From IMG/VR virus record IMGVR_UViG_3300007346_000184, positions 1-26,641 of that record: a stretch of DNA of 26,641 nucleotides; one strand, given 5' to 3'. Source of the DNA: a virus. Made by a program: the position numbers and the translations under genes. The notes below the pieces were generated by a model, which was not told where the DNA came from, ran no database searches, and saw only the letters and a list, made by a program, of their open reading frames with translations. Below, in pieces: positions 1-7,845 of the stretch (position 1 is its first letter; every line of letters starts with the position of its first letter).

Positions 1-338
1 TAGACGCTGTACATAAATACTTTTTCCCATATTTGATACGACAGCAGTCGATCGGCGGCTTCTTTCCATGAAAACAAATGCGCCATCATCGATAGCAAAC
101 CCATGAACAACCAAAGAACCGCGATGCCTACCCCTAGTTTCGTGGACGGCAACCGAACCAACCATTCAAACAGATCGGCGAGAAGCGAGCCCAGACCATT
201 AAATAGCCTAGTGCTCAGCGACGCTTTAGGTTTTGGGTTTTTTGATAACTCCGCGTGCTGCGTGTAGTCTCTGCGGGCTGACGCCTTGATTTCCGCTTCC
301 CGATGACTGGCGGGGTTTTTCTGGTCGTCTTCACTCAT
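1..338 (-). CDS. Partial single-pass membrane protein, reverse strand, cut by window edge
   Basis: A reading frame of 112 complete codons starts at the ATG complementary to 336-338 and runs to the window edge, where the last two bases (TA) could begin a stop or a Tyr codon. A GGAG ribosome site lies 8 bases before the ATG. The N-terminal 40 residues are charged and polar (starts MSEDDQKNPA), followed by an amphipathic stretch (about 45-63) and one hydrophobic segment (about 68-88), so it is probably a membrane-anchored protein. I recognise no family. It diverges from the plus-strand late genes across a palindrome-rich gap and belongs with the other reverse-strand accessory genes of this window. 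Its end and function cannot be decided here. Confidence 0.7.
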   Translation of the reverse strand, partial: MSEDDQKNPASHREAEIKASARRDYTQHAELSKNPKPKASLSTRLFNGLGSLLADLFEWLVRLPSTKLGVGIAVLWLFMGLLSMMAHLFSWKEAADRLLSYQIWEKVFMYSV

Positions 339-365
339 AAACGGCTCCAGCGGTCATTTTTCAGG

Positions 366-386
366 CCAATCTTATTGGAAACCAAT
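366..386. promoter_or_regulatory. Three alternating CCAAT/ATTGG half-sites, 8-bp period
   Basis: CCAAT (366-370), ATTGG (374-378) and CCAAT (382-386) are separated by three-base spacers, so the centre arm can pair with either flank; the right-hand pair extends to TATTGG-AAA-CCAATA. The site lies 28-48 bases upstream of the reverse-strand gene that starts at 338, in the gap between divergent genes. It could be a dimer-binding operator or alternative RNA hairpins. The regulator is unknown. Confidence 0.4.
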
Positions 387-412
387 AGAACATAGTTCAA
401 AAGCCATTGCTT

Positions 413-422
413 TGGGCGCCCA
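413..422. promoter_or_regulatory. 10-bp perfect palindrome TGGGCGCCCA
   Basis: A perfect 10-base palindrome lies between the CCAAT/ATTGG cluster and the 448-468 hairpin in the divergent gap. It may bind a regulator. No known operator is recognised. Confidence 0.25.
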
Positions 423-447
423 GATAACGAAAATTGATGGCGCAGAA

Positions 448-468
448 GTGCGTCCTACGCTGACGCAC
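448..468 (+). promoter_or_regulatory. Hairpin with 7-bp stem in divergent leader
   Basis: GTGCGTC (448-454) pairs perfectly with GACGCAC (462-468) around a 7-base loop. No U-tract follows directly, so it is not a standard intrinsic terminator. It lies in the presumed leader of the plus-strand operon. The rest of the 339-559 gap shows no gene and no sigma70-like promoter I would defend. Confidence 0.3.
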
Positions 469-503
469 CCCTGCCTTTAGTCTCCTCTTGGATTTACTCC
501 TTA

Positions 504-546
504 GCCGCGGCGCCTCACCACCCCTGGGTGCCGCGGCATTTTTTTT
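504..546 (+). terminator. Intrinsic-terminator-like hairpin just before the 560 gene
   Basis: GCCGCGGC at 504-511 can pair with GCCGCGGC at 530-537, with CACC/GGTG as an inner stem option, and a run of eight T (539-546) follows. Only 13 bases separate the T-run from the ATG at 560, and they contain the GGAG ribosome site. There is therefore no room for a conventional promoter between this signal and the gene. Confidence 0.65.
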
Positions 547-559
547 GCCTGGAGCACAA

Positions 560-799
560 ATGGAAACCTTCACGATCACTGTGGCCGACGATGGCCAAGT
601 AACCGTCACTGCTGAGTCACCGGGCGAAGAAATGGAGACCATGCAGTTCGACGACGTCCGCGACGCAGCCGACGCGCTGTACGACCTCCTGACGGACGAC
701 GACTCAGCCCAAGCCGCTGACGACCGACAAATGCGCCTTTGGGACGAAGAGTCTGAGCGCCGCATGGATGAGCGGTCGAAACAACGAATTTATGAGTGA
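560..799 (+). CDS. Small acidic phage protein, unknown function
   Basis: A 79-residue protein. I chose the ATG at 560 over an upstream in-frame start at 488 because GGAG (551-554) sits 5 bases before it and the longer version would read through the terminator hairpin. The protein is strongly acidic, with a beta-like N-terminus (METFTITVADDGQVTVTAES) followed by Asp-rich helical segments and a mixed-charge C-terminal helix. It has no signal peptide, membrane segment or cysteine. It is the first plus-strand gene of the late block, 93 bases before the next gene. I recognise no family; the gene itself looks real from codon use and ribosome site. Confidence 0.65.
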   Translation: METFTITVADDGQVTVTAESPGEEMETMQFDDVRDAADALYDLLTDDDSAQAADDRQMRLWDEESERRMDERSKQRIYE

Positions 800-867
800 T
801 TGCAACTTTTTTGTGATTAATTGCCCTTCTGATCCGCTGTCTGTAGAGGGAAAACTACCCTCAATTC

Positions 868-886
868 GGGTCCTCAGGAAGGACTC
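868..886 (+). promoter_or_regulatory. Hairpin holding the ribosome site of the 893 gene
   Basis: GGGTCCT (868-874) pairs with AGGACTC (880-886), with one G-U pair, around the loop CAGGA. The purine-rich ribosome site AGGAAGGA (876-883) lies half in the loop and half in the 3' arm, 9 bases before the ATG at 893. A second short hairpin, GAGGG (846-850)/CCCTC (858-862), stands just upstream. Translation of the 893 gene may depend on opening this structure. Confidence 0.35.
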
Positions 887-892
887 AAACTC

Positions 893-1048
893 ATGAAAAA
901 AGCGTTTTGGGACAAACCAAACCCCTCGAAAAAGCCGTCGAAGCTGTCTGCTGCGCAGCGGCTGGCAGCGAGGCGCCGTGCCCGTGAAGCGGGCCGGCCT
1001 TACCCCAACCTAGTCGACAACTCCGCGGTCGCACGTAAGCGCGGATAA
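893..1048 (+). CDS. Small basic phage protein (RPYPNLVDN type)
   Basis: A 51-residue, strongly basic protein with AGGAAGGA 9 bases before its ATG. It opens with Lys-rich sequence (MKKAFWDKPNPSKKPSK), then has an Ala/Arg-rich helix (about 20-33) and the segment AGRPYPNLVDN (about 33-43). From memory, short proteins with a similar RPYPNLVDN ending are common just upstream of terminase genes in environmental phages; their function is unknown. Its charge suggests nucleic-acid or head binding, which is inference only. It has no cysteine or membrane segment. Confidence 0.7.
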   Translation: MKKAFWDKPNPSKKPSKLSAAQRLAARRRAREAGRPYPNLVDNSAVARKRG

Positions 1049-1063
1049 ACGGGAGCCCTCTCA

Positions 1064-1264
1064 ATGCAGAACTACAAAACCGACCCCAGCCGCAACGTCA
1101 GCATCGCTGCTGGCCGCGTAGGCGGTAACCAAAGCCAAGGCGCCGGCATCATCCCCGGCAAAGTGGCAGTCAACTTTCCCCAAGCCAAGCCCGCGGCCAA
1201 TGTGGGCGGCAAGAAAGGCAGCGTCCCCGGCTTCAGCGGTGGCGTGATCCCTGGAAAAATCTAA
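1064..1264 (+). CDS. Small Gly-rich phage protein, unknown function
   Basis: A 66-residue basic protein with GGGAG (1051-1055) 8 bases before its ATG. It is rich in Gly, Asn, Ala and Lys and carries a near repeat: GIIPGKVAV in the middle and GVIPGKI at the C-terminus. It has no predicted helix of note, membrane segment or cysteine, so it may be disordered or a small virion component. Its stop overlaps the start of the next gene in a TAATG junction, which couples it to the probable small terminase. I do not recognise a named family. Confidence 0.6.
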   Translation: MQNYKTDPSRNVSIAAGRVGGNQSQGAGIIPGKVAVNFPQAKPAANVGGKKGSVPGFSGGVIPGKI

Positions 1265-1707
1265 TGCCCACTCCTGCGCGTCACGCTGATCTGGCCGGTG
1301 CTCCACCCCAGATGGCGTCGATCACCGACCTCACCACTACGCCAGAGATGCACAGCGGCCGCCCTGCGCTCAAGCGCAAGGCTAAGCGCCCGAACCGCAT
1401 CAACCTGACCTATGTGGCCGAGGCGTGCGCTGAAGCCGGCCTGGACCCCAGCAAAGAGATCGTTCGCATCCTCCAAGCCAAGCGTGTCGTGACCGACCGC
1501 AGCGGCGCAGTGGTGGTGAACCCTGACGGCACGCCGGTTACCGAGGACATGATTGACCCCGATACCAAGCTGCGCACCCTCAACGAGCTGCTGGGCTACG
1601 TGCAGCCCAAGCTCAAGGCGGTCGACGTGAAGGTCTCAGGCGCCCTAGACCTATCCACCGAACAGCTCGATAAGCGGCTGTCTGAATTGCTCGCAAAGGC
1701 AGCCTGA
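1264..1707 (+). CDS. terS: Probable terminase small subunit
   Basis: A 147-residue protein in the place expected for the small terminase, the DNA-recognition subunit that brings genome ends to the packaging motor. The N-terminal 45 residues are basic and probably disordered. The middle is helical (LTYVAEACAEAGLDPSKEIVRIL) and is followed by the segment TKLRTLNELLGYVQPKLKAVDVK (about 105-127) and a C-terminal LSTEQLDKRLSELL helix. Similar segments occur in small terminase or packaging proteins of other phages. The start forms a TAATG overlap with the preceding gene. The assignment rests on position and segment resemblance, not on a clear helix-turn-helix. Confidence 0.65.
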   Translation: MPTPARHADLAGAPPQMASITDLTTTPEMHSGRPALKRKAKRPNRINLTYVAEACAEAGLDPSKEIVRILQAKRVVTDRSGAVVVNPDGTPVTEDMIDPDTKLRTLNELLGYVQPKLKAVDVKVSGALDLSTEQLDKRLSELLAKAA

Positions 1708-1708
1708 C

Positions 1709-2887
1709 ATGGCCACGATGGACTACAAGGGTTATGAGCTGTATCAGACCCCCACCAAAGAGTTTGACCTCCAAAAGCCCAGCACGTACAACTTCGCGCA
1801 GTCGCTGAATCAAGGCTTCGCCGCCCGCAACTCTGGCGGCGGCCTGATCAACGACATCATCACTGGCGCCATGAACTACTCGCCGCTGGGTGTTATCCCC
1901 GCGGTCATTACCGCCCCATACGACCGGCAGTCCGACTTCCTGACCACAATGAACGACGCCGGAATGAACCCCAGTGGGCCGCAAGGCCAGCCCACCACCG
2001 ACGCCACGGTCGACACGGGCACCCTCGCTGGCGCAGTCAACATGGGCAACGGCCTGATTGGTCTGCCAAACGGCAACATCATGGACCACACGGGCTCAGT
2101 TGTCGGTGGGGTGGTAGTCGACGGCAATGGCAAACCCGTGACCACCGGTAACGGTAGCGCTCTGGGCTGGGGCATGGGTGTAGCACCCAACTACGGCAGC
2201 ACAGCCCCCACCGGTACCGTTGAGACCCTTAGCGCCGGCGACCCAATGGGGTATGGATACGGCAACCCGACAGGCGCCGACTTGGACACAGGGGTCATCT
2301 CTAACAGCGACCCCAACGCACCCGGCAACTTTGGCTACGGCACAACAGCCACGACTACCGCCCCTGCCCCGGTATCGACGGCACCCGCCACCCGTGGGAT
2401 CTCAACGGAAACCACACCCAGCACATCGAGCAATGACTCTGGGGGGTATGGCAGCGATGGTGGGTTTGGTGGGGGCGTAGATAGCGTCGGTGGTGTATCG
2501 CTGGGCGGTACAGACTCCAGCGGCGGCTTTGACGGCAACACCAGTGCAGACAGTGGCGGCGATGGCGGTGGCGACGGAGGTGGTGATGGCTGCGTGATCG
2601 CCACCCATGCCGTGGCCAGTGGCGCTTTCTCAATCCCCGAAAAGCGTCGGGCGGTCAGATGGTGTGTGCGCAACCTCCACGGAAACTGGTGGGGCGAGAC
2701 CATCCGCAAGGGCTACCGGTACCACGGCAAACGGCGTATCGCCTCCGGCCATGCCCATGAGCATTATTCAGAATTCCGCGACTACATCGCCTTTGCCACT
2801 GGCGGCCGTCGCACCCTACGTACCGCCTGGACCTTCACTTGGCGCAACGTGCAGTTTTTCCTAACGGGGATATTCCTCGACCAATGA
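1709..2887 (+). CDS. Gly-rich linker protein with C-terminal CxIAT domain
   Basis: A 392-residue protein. Residues 1-130 hold a mixed region with a hydrophobic stretch (GGLINDIITGAMNYSPLGVI, about 44-63). Residues 130-294 are Gly, Ser and Thr rich and end in repeated GGDGGG units. The C-terminal 98 residues form a compact basic domain that begins CVIATHAV at Cys295 and has Trp, His and Cys in WCVRNLHGNWWGE and a final aromatic helix. The C-x-I-A-T opening after a Gly linker recalls the CFI-box domain seen in other proteins, but this is a distant likeness. It starts one base after the preceding stop and its own stop overlaps the terminase start (ATGA). The role is unknown; a virion or packaging accessory is possible. 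Confidence 0.6.
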   Translation: MATMDYKGYELYQTPTKEFDLQKPSTYNFAQSLNQGFAARNSGGGLINDIITGAMNYSPLGVIPAVITAPYDRQSDFLTTMNDAGMNPSGPQGQPTTDATVDTGTLAGAVNMGNGLIGLPNGNIMDHTGSVVGGVVVDGNGKPVTTGNGSALGWGMGVAPNYGSTAPTGTVETLSAGDPMGYGYGNPTGADLDTGVISNSDPNAPGNFGYGTTATTTAPAPVSTAPATRGISTETTPSTSSNDSGGYGSDGGFGGGVDSVGGVSLGGTDSSGGFDGNTSADSGGDGGGDGGGDGCVIATHAVASGAFSIPEKRRAVRWCVRNLHGNWWGETIRKGYRYHGKRRIASGHAHEHYSEFRDYIAFATGGRRTLRTAWTFTWRNVQFFLTGIFLDQ

Positions 2888-4332
2888 ACCTCGACGCCCT
2901 GTCGGACGAAGAAAAGGTTGAGCTGTTTGACCTGCTGCGGGCCAAAGAGACCCGTGCCAAGCGAAACCGGCTGGAGGCGTACAGCCCCTACGCCAAGCAA
3001 ATAGATTTTCATAACGCCGGTGCAGACCACCGTGAGCGACTGTTCATGGCCGGCAACCAGCTCGGCAAGACATGGGCGGGTGCATACGAGGTGGCAATGC
3101 ACGCCACTGGCCTGTACCCCGACTGGTGGCAAGGGCGTCGGTTTCCCCGACCCGTGCGCGTACTGGTAGGCTCTGAGTCAGCAGAGCTAACCCGCAAAGG
3201 CGTACAGCGCCTTTTGCTCGGACCGCCTGAGATACGCGATGAGTGGGGTACCGGCGCCCTACCCTACGACACCGTCAAAGACACATCCATGAAAGCCGGT
3301 GTCCCAGATGCGGTCAGCAGCGTGGTGGTCCGCCACGTCGGGGGTGACAACTCCGTCATCCAGTTCAACAGCTACGACCAAGGTCGCAGCAAGTGGCAGG
3401 CCGATACCGTCGATTTGGTCTGGTTTGACGAAGAGCCCCCCATGGGCATTTACTCCGAGGGCTTGACCAGGACTCAGGCTACGGGCGGTCAGGTCTTTGT
3501 GACCTTCACCCCACTGCTGGGCATGTCCGACGTGGTGAAGCGGTTCCTGCTTGATAAGCCCGATAGCGCCGACGTCACCACCATGACGATTGACGATGCC
3601 GAGCACTACACGCAGGAAGAGCGCGACACCATCATCGCAAGCTACCCCGAGCATGAGCGCGAGGCTCGTGCCAAGGGCATACCGATCATGGGAAGCGGTC
3701 GCGTGTTCCCGGTGGCTGAAGAGGCCATCAGCGTGCGGCCCTTCCCTATCCCACCGCACTGGCCCCGCGTCTGTGGCTTGGACTTCGGTTGGGGTCACCC
3801 CACCGCAGCGGTTTGGCTGGCGTGGGACCGAGACACCGACACCATGTACGTGACCGACGCCTACCGCCAAAAAGAGGCAAGCGTCGCTGTGCACGCCGCA
3901 GCCATTCGCGCCCGGGGTGAGTGGATTCCGGTCGCATGGCCCCACGACGGCTTACAGCACGACAAAGGCTCCGGCGAGCAGTTAGCCGCCCAGTACAAGT
4001 CGGCTGGGGTGACCATGCTGGCAAAACGCGCCACTTTCGAGGACGGCAGCAACGGTGTTGAGGCTGGCATCAGCGACATGCTGACCCGCTTCCAGACGAT
4101 GCGGCTCAAGGTGTTTGACCACCTAGAGCAGTGGTTTGAAGAGTTTCGGCTTTACCACCGCAAGAACGGACTGCTGGTCAAGGTCGGCGACGACTTGATG
4201 GCCGCCACCCGTTACGCGGTCATGATGCGCCGCCATGCCAAGACCCATGCTGAGGCCAACGAGCGGGCAGCCATTGCGGCCGCACCGCCCACCGTCGATT
4301 TCGGTGTGTTGGACCCAGTGGTTGGCTGGTAA
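2884..4332 (+). CDS. terL: Terminase large subunit (ATPase and nuclease)
   Basis: A 482-residue packaging motor that uses ATP to pump DNA through the portal and cuts the concatemer. Walker A is AGNQLGKT (56-63). Walker B is VDLVWFDE (176-183), with Asp182 and Glu183 as the likely Mg-binding and catalytic pair. The RuvC-like nuclease follows, with GLDFGWG (Asp300), PHDG (Asp354) and GDDLMAATRYA (Asp436/Asp437) as candidate metal ligands. The length is normal. I chose the ATG at 2884, in an ATGA overlap with the upstream stop, over an in-frame ATG at 2839 that would lie inside the preceding gene. It ends two bases from a convergent reverse-strand gene. Confidence 0.95.
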   Translation: MNLDALSDEEKVELFDLLRAKETRAKRNRLEAYSPYAKQIDFHNAGADHRERLFMAGNQLGKTWAGAYEVAMHATGLYPDWWQGRRFPRPVRVLVGSESAELTRKGVQRLLLGPPEIRDEWGTGALPYDTVKDTSMKAGVPDAVSSVVVRHVGGDNSVIQFNSYDQGRSKWQADTVDLVWFDEEPPMGIYSEGLTRTQATGGQVFVTFTPLLGMSDVVKRFLLDKPDSADVTTMTIDDAEHYTQEERDTIIASYPEHEREARAKGIPIMGSGRVFPVAEEAISVRPFPIPPHWPRVCGLDFGWGHPTAAVWLAWDRDTDTMYVTDAYRQKEASVAVHAAAIRARGEWIPVAWPHDGLQHDKGSGEQLAAQYKSAGVTMLAKRATFEDGSNGVEAGISDMLTRFQTMRLKVFDHLEQWFEEFRLYHRKNGLLVKVGDDLMAATRYAVMMRRHAKTHAEANERAAIAAAPPTVDFGVLDPVVGW

Positions 4333-4333
4333 G

Positions 4334-4609
4334 TTAATCCATCCTCGGCTCAAAGCCCCCGGATGGCAGAGGCGCCCGCTCCAGGTGCTTGCGGATCGCC
4401 TCGAGGTTCTCGTTGATCCTGACAACCGTAATCAGCGTCCCAACCGTCAGAAGATAGGCGATGATGACGGCGACGTAGTAAGCCCAAAACTCTGATGAGT
4501 TTACGCCGTGCTTTTGATAGTTAAATGCTGCATAAACCATCAACGCGAGGAAAATAAAGTGCATCGCGGTCATCAGGTACGAATACAGCCGCGCAACTAT
4601 GTCGTTCAT
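4334..4609 (-). CDS. Small two-pass membrane protein, reverse strand
   Basis: A 91-residue protein with GGAGG six bases before its ATG. Two hydrophobic segments (about 11-29 and 43-64) are followed by a charged helix (RINENLEAIRKHLERAP) and a Pro/Gly tail. It probably sits in the inner membrane with the charged tail in the cytoplasm. The coding DNA is AT-rich for this window (23 G+C of 60 in 4501-4560). It lies downstream of the 4624-4836 gene in a two-gene reverse-strand unit placed between terminase and portal. No family is recognised; holin-like, superinfection-exclusion or other membrane roles are all open. A stem CCATCC/GGATGG (4339-4344/4361-4366) lies in its 3' end without a U-tract. 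Confidence 0.7.
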   Translation of the reverse strand: MNDIVARLYSYLMTAMHFIFLALMVYAAFNYQKHGVNSSEFWAYYVAVIIAYLLTVGTLITVVRINENLEAIRKHLERAPLPSGGFEPRMD

Positions 4610-4623
4610 ATCAAACCTCCGGG

Positions 4624-4836
4624 TTACGAAATAAGGGTGCCCAGCAAAACGGCACCAACAAACACAAGTGCCAGCGTCAGGTAGTTGACCTTGCGGTCTA
4701 GCGCCTGAATACGCTGCTGAATGTCTACCAGCAATTCCTTCTGCACTGCATGTGCGGTACCACCCCCACCCATTGGCGGCGGGGCTCCGTTTTCGAGCAG
4801 TGCCTTTTCAAGTTTGTCGAGTGGGTCTTCTGACAT
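4624..4836 (-). CDS. Small tail-anchored membrane protein, reverse strand
   Basis: A 70-residue protein with a strong GGAGGTGA ribosome site directly before its ATG. It has an acidic start (MSEDPLDKLEKALLENG), a short Pro/Gly stretch (PPPMGGGG), a coiled-coil-like helix (about 31-50, KELLVDIQQRIQALDRKV) and one C-terminal hydrophobic segment (about 51-69). The layout, coiled coil then membrane anchor, resembles XhlA-like small phage membrane proteins and the 66-residue protein at 9079. It is the first gene of a two-gene reverse unit with the 4334-4609 gene. Function unknown. Confidence 0.7.
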   Translation of the reverse strand: MSEDPLDKLEKALLENGAPPPMGGGGTAHAVQKELLVDIQQRIQALDRKVNYLTLALVFVGAVLLGTLIS

Positions 4837-4865
4837 GGCTCACCTCCACCCCGAAGTTTATGCCC

Positions 4866-7055
4866 ATGAATGAAACCATCGAAGTCGAGGTCGTTGACCC
4901 CGAAGCTGAGCAACGCAAGTTAGAGGAGCGCCTGCAAGCCTTTGGCGCTGGCCTCGCTGCTCAGCGCGATGAGTGGGTGCGTATGCGTTCGAGCTACGGT
5001 GCTGATAAGCGCTGGCGTGACGATTTGGACCAGTACGAGTCCAAAGACGCCGCCAACCGTTCAGCTAGCCAGATGATGGAGTCAGTCGAGCAAGGTTTCC
5101 CCATCACCAGCAACGGCGCCACCCCACATCGCTCGACGGTGTTTATCGGCATGACTAGGCAGAAGACCAACTCCGCCGAGGCGCGGCTGGCTGACATCCT
5201 GCTGCCAACCGACGACCGCAACTGGGGCATCGAGCCCACGCCCCAGCCCACGCTCTCCAGCATGGCCATGTCCAACGCCCAGGTGATGGACGTGAACACT
5301 GGCCAGCCAGTGCCAGCCAAACAGGTGGCTAAGGTCACGATGGACATCGCCCGCCAAGCTTCCAAGGCGATGGAGATCACCATCGAGGACCAGCTCACTG
5401 AGTGCGACTACAACGGCGAGGTGCGCAAAGTAATTCATGATGCTGCGGTGCTGGGCACTGGGGTACTCAAGGGATGCGTGGTCACAAACCGCGTGCGTAA
5501 GGCGTGGACCACCATGACCGACGCCTTTGGCGAAACCGTCCATAGCCTTGAGCTGGTGCAAGAGCTAAACCCGGCCAGCTACCGTGTTGACCCCCGTAAC
5601 GTGTGGCCCGACCCGGCGTGCGGCGAGAACATCCACAACGGCCGGGGTATCTACGAGCGCTCCCAGATGACGGCCAAGCAGGTGCGGGAGCTAGCCAAAC
5701 AACCCGGCTACATGCCCGAGCAACTGCGTAAGGTGCTCGAAGAAGGTCCCAAGCGCAGCGCCGTGCTGCAAGACATCGGCGAGGAAACGGAGCAAGACGC
5801 CTCGCGCGCCACCTTCGAGGTCTGGGAATACTGGGGCGAGGTGGATACCGAAGACCTCCGCGCCGCTGGCGTTGAGTGCGAAGACGATGAGCTGCGCGCC
5901 ATCAGCGCGTGCGTGGTGGTGATCAACTCGACGGTGGTCAAGGCTTTCCTGAACCCCATTGACGACGGCGATATCCCGTTTGACTTCTTTAACTGGGAGC
6001 GCGTGGCTGACTCGGTCTGGGGCTACGGCATCCCTTACCTGATGCGCAGCCAGCAGCGGGTGCTCAACGCTGCGTGGCGCCAGCTCATGGACAACGCCGC
6101 GATCAGCTCAGCACCCCAGATCGTGGTCAAGCCCGGGACGATATCCCCGGCAGACAAAAACTGGCAGCTCACCAGCCGCAAGATTTGGTTTGCCACCGAG
6201 GACGCCGACGACGTCCGTAAGTCGTTCACGACCTTTGAGTTCAACAGCCATCAGGCTGAGTTGGCAAACATCATTCGTATGGCTGCCGAGCTGGCCGACC
6301 AGGAAACCGGCGTACCCATGCTGATGCAGGGTGAGAAAGGCAGCGCCCCTGACACCGTGGGTGGCATGCAACTGCTGATGAACAACGCCAACGTGGTGCT
6401 GCGCCGCCTGGTCAAACAGTTCGATGACCAGGTCACCCGGCCGCAGATACGCCGGTACTACTACTTCAACATGATGCACAGCGACGACGCCAACATCAAA
6501 GGCGACTTCACTGTGGACGCCCGTGGCTCAAGCGCCCTGCTGATCAGAGACATTCAGAACCAAAGCTTCCTGAACCTACTGGCCGCTGGGGCCAACCCCG
6601 TCTACGGCATGTACCTCGATACCCAGAAGCTGTTTGAAAAAGCCCTGCAAGCCCAGCACATCGATCCGGCCGAGGTCTTTAAGCCCGAGGAAGAGATCGA
6701 GCAGATCAAGCAGCAGCAAGCCCAAGCCGCCCAACAAGGCCAGCAAGCTGACCCGAGGCTTCAGGCTGCACAGATACGTGCCCAGTCGGAGATGCAGCGC
6801 ACCCAGTTCCAAGCTCAGTCCGACATGGCTGAGCTGCAGACGCGCCAGCAGATCGCAGCGACCAACGCTCAACTGCGGATGCAGGAGCTGGCTATGCAGC
6901 GCGAGATCGAGATGCTGAAGATGGCCAACGAGCAGAATCTAACGCTTGAGCAGATCAAAGCCAAGTTGGCCGATACAGCGATGCGCGAACGCAGCCGCAA
7001 GGAGTTGTTTGCTGCCGAACAGCGCTTGAAGCTCGTTGCGGGATCGGGGATATAG
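4866..7055 (+). CDS. Portal protein (head-tail connector)
   Basis: A 729-residue portal, the dodecameric ring at the packaging vertex. Its place after the large terminase and before the scaffold, its length, and its central sequence (GMTRQKTNSAEARLADILLP, about 96-115) fit large podovirus portals. From about 610 to 720 it is a Gln- and Ala-rich helical region, suited to a portal barrel extending into the head. Start choice is uncertain: ATG codons at 4860 and 4866 are both possible, and I prefer 4866 because GAAG (4853-4856) is 9 bases away; the in-frame ATG at 4752 lies within the divergent gene and is unlikely. The stop TAG (7053-7055) is one base from the end of the convergent reverse-strand gene. 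Confidence 0.88.
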   Translation: MNETIEVEVVDPEAEQRKLEERLQAFGAGLAAQRDEWVRMRSSYGADKRWRDDLDQYESKDAANRSASQMMESVEQGFPITSNGATPHRSTVFIGMTRQKTNSAEARLADILLPTDDRNWGIEPTPQPTLSSMAMSNAQVMDVNTGQPVPAKQVAKVTMDIARQASKAMEITIEDQLTECDYNGEVRKVIHDAAVLGTGVLKGCVVTNRVRKAWTTMTDAFGETVHSLELVQELNPASYRVDPRNVWPDPACGENIHNGRGIYERSQMTAKQVRELAKQPGYMPEQLRKVLEEGPKRSAVLQDIGEETEQDASRATFEVWEYWGEVDTEDLRAAGVECEDDELRAISACVVVINSTVVKAFLNPIDDGDIPFDFFNWERVADSVWGYGIPYLMRSQQRVLNAAWRQLMDNAAISSAPQIVVKPGTISPADKNWQLTSRKIWFATEDADDVRKSFTTFEFNSHQAELANIIRMAAELADQETGVPMLMQGEKGSAPDTVGGMQLLMNNANVVLRRLVKQFDDQVTRPQIRRYYYFNMMHSDDANIKGDFTVDARGSSALLIRDIQNQSFLNLLAAGANPVYGMYLDTQKLFEKALQAQHIDPAEVFKPEEEIEQIKQQQAQAAQQGQQADPRLQAAQIRAQSEMQRTQFQAQSDMAELQTRQQIAATNAQLRMQELAMQREIEMLKMANEQNLTLEQIKAKLADTAMRERSRKELFAAEQRLKLVAGSGI

Positions 7056-7056
7056 G

Positions 7057-7845
7057 TTAGAAGTCGTCGGTTTTGATACTTACTTCCGGTTCAGGTGGAA
7101 CGGCTTTAACTTCTAGCGTCAACCCACCAGGGTAAAACTCAACGAGAGCATTCCTGAATTTCCAATTTGATTTCAGCCAATCAATATTGCGTGGCTTATC
7201 AGTCACGACAACGCTGTTGCTGTGGGGCAACCCCCATTTATTAATTAAAAAATCTATTGTCTGACGAGCGAGCTGCTGACGAACTTTTTCGTTCGCATCT
7301 TTCTCCCGCTGAGATCCGGTCGCCAAAAGGGGGATTATCGTTGAGGCGCTCGCTTCACACATGGAGATCGTGAACTTGTGCACCTTGTATTTTTCAAAAG
7401 TAACTTTATAGATCGCCTTTTGACCGAGCAGGGTTCCCGCCAACCCCACATCGCCGTCTGGCTTATAAACGAGTGCCGAACGTCTCATACCTCCTTTTGC
7501 AAATAGCCTCCCTTTGCAATCAGCACGGACGTCCTCAACCCACCGCGATTGCTCGCGCAACTCTTTTTCTTTTGGTTTCTCGTAGAAGGTCGAATTAAAC
7601 TTTGAGTGGAAATCGGAGCACCAGAACGGATGTCCCGGCCACAGACCTTTTATACCTGGGCTACGCCTTACCTGATCCCCCTCGTCAGTGAAAGGCTCGG
7701 GCAAAGGCGGGCGCGTTGGGTCGGTCTCTGGCATCACCCATTCACGCCCACGCACTGGGATCAAGAAGCCAGTGTCGCAATAAGCTAATACAACGCTCGA
7801 AGGGGCAAGCGCCAACAGGAAACCGACTAATGAAGCTCTTTTCAT
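7057..7845 (-). CDS. Exported four-cysteine protein, copy 1
   Basis: A 262-residue protein starting MKRASLVGFLLALAPSSVVL. I chose this ATG because it gives a textbook Sec signal peptide with likely cleavage after Ala21 (VLA before YCD); LAYC is not a proper lipobox. Four cysteines (23, 76, 110, 163) are kept in copy 2 and could form two disulfides in the periplasm. Shared motifs include DPTRPPLP, PGIKGLWPG, GDVGLAGTLLGQK, MCEASAS, GSQREKDAN and FYPGGLTLEV. The pattern TIDFLINKWGLPH followed by a beta-rich end resembles many small exported proteins of unknown role. It is expressed against the late genes, so it is probably a moron. Function unknown; host-envelope modification or exclusion of other phages is inference. 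Confidence 0.8.
   Translation of the reverse strand: MKRASLVGFLLALAPSSVVLAYCDTGFLIPVRGREWVMPETDPTRPPLPEPFTDEGDQVRRSPGIKGLWPGHPFWCSDFHSKFNSTFYEKPKEKELREQSRWVEDVRADCKGRLFAKGGMRRSALVYKPDGDVGLAGTLLGQKAIYKVTFEKYKVHKFTISMCEASASTIIPLLATGSQREKDANEKVRQQLARQTIDFLINKWGLPHSNSVVVTDKPRNIDWLKSNWKFRNALVEFYPGGLTLEVKAVPPEPEVSIKTDDF

Noticed and set aside
4339-4366. CCATCC/GGATGG hairpin as terminator between terminase and the reverse gene
   Set aside because: The stem has a large internal loop and no T-run on either strand; it lies in coding sequence.
5082-5561. Reverse-strand open frame of 159 codons within the portal gene
   Set aside because: No ribosome site, His-rich shadow composition, and fully inside the well-supported portal gene.
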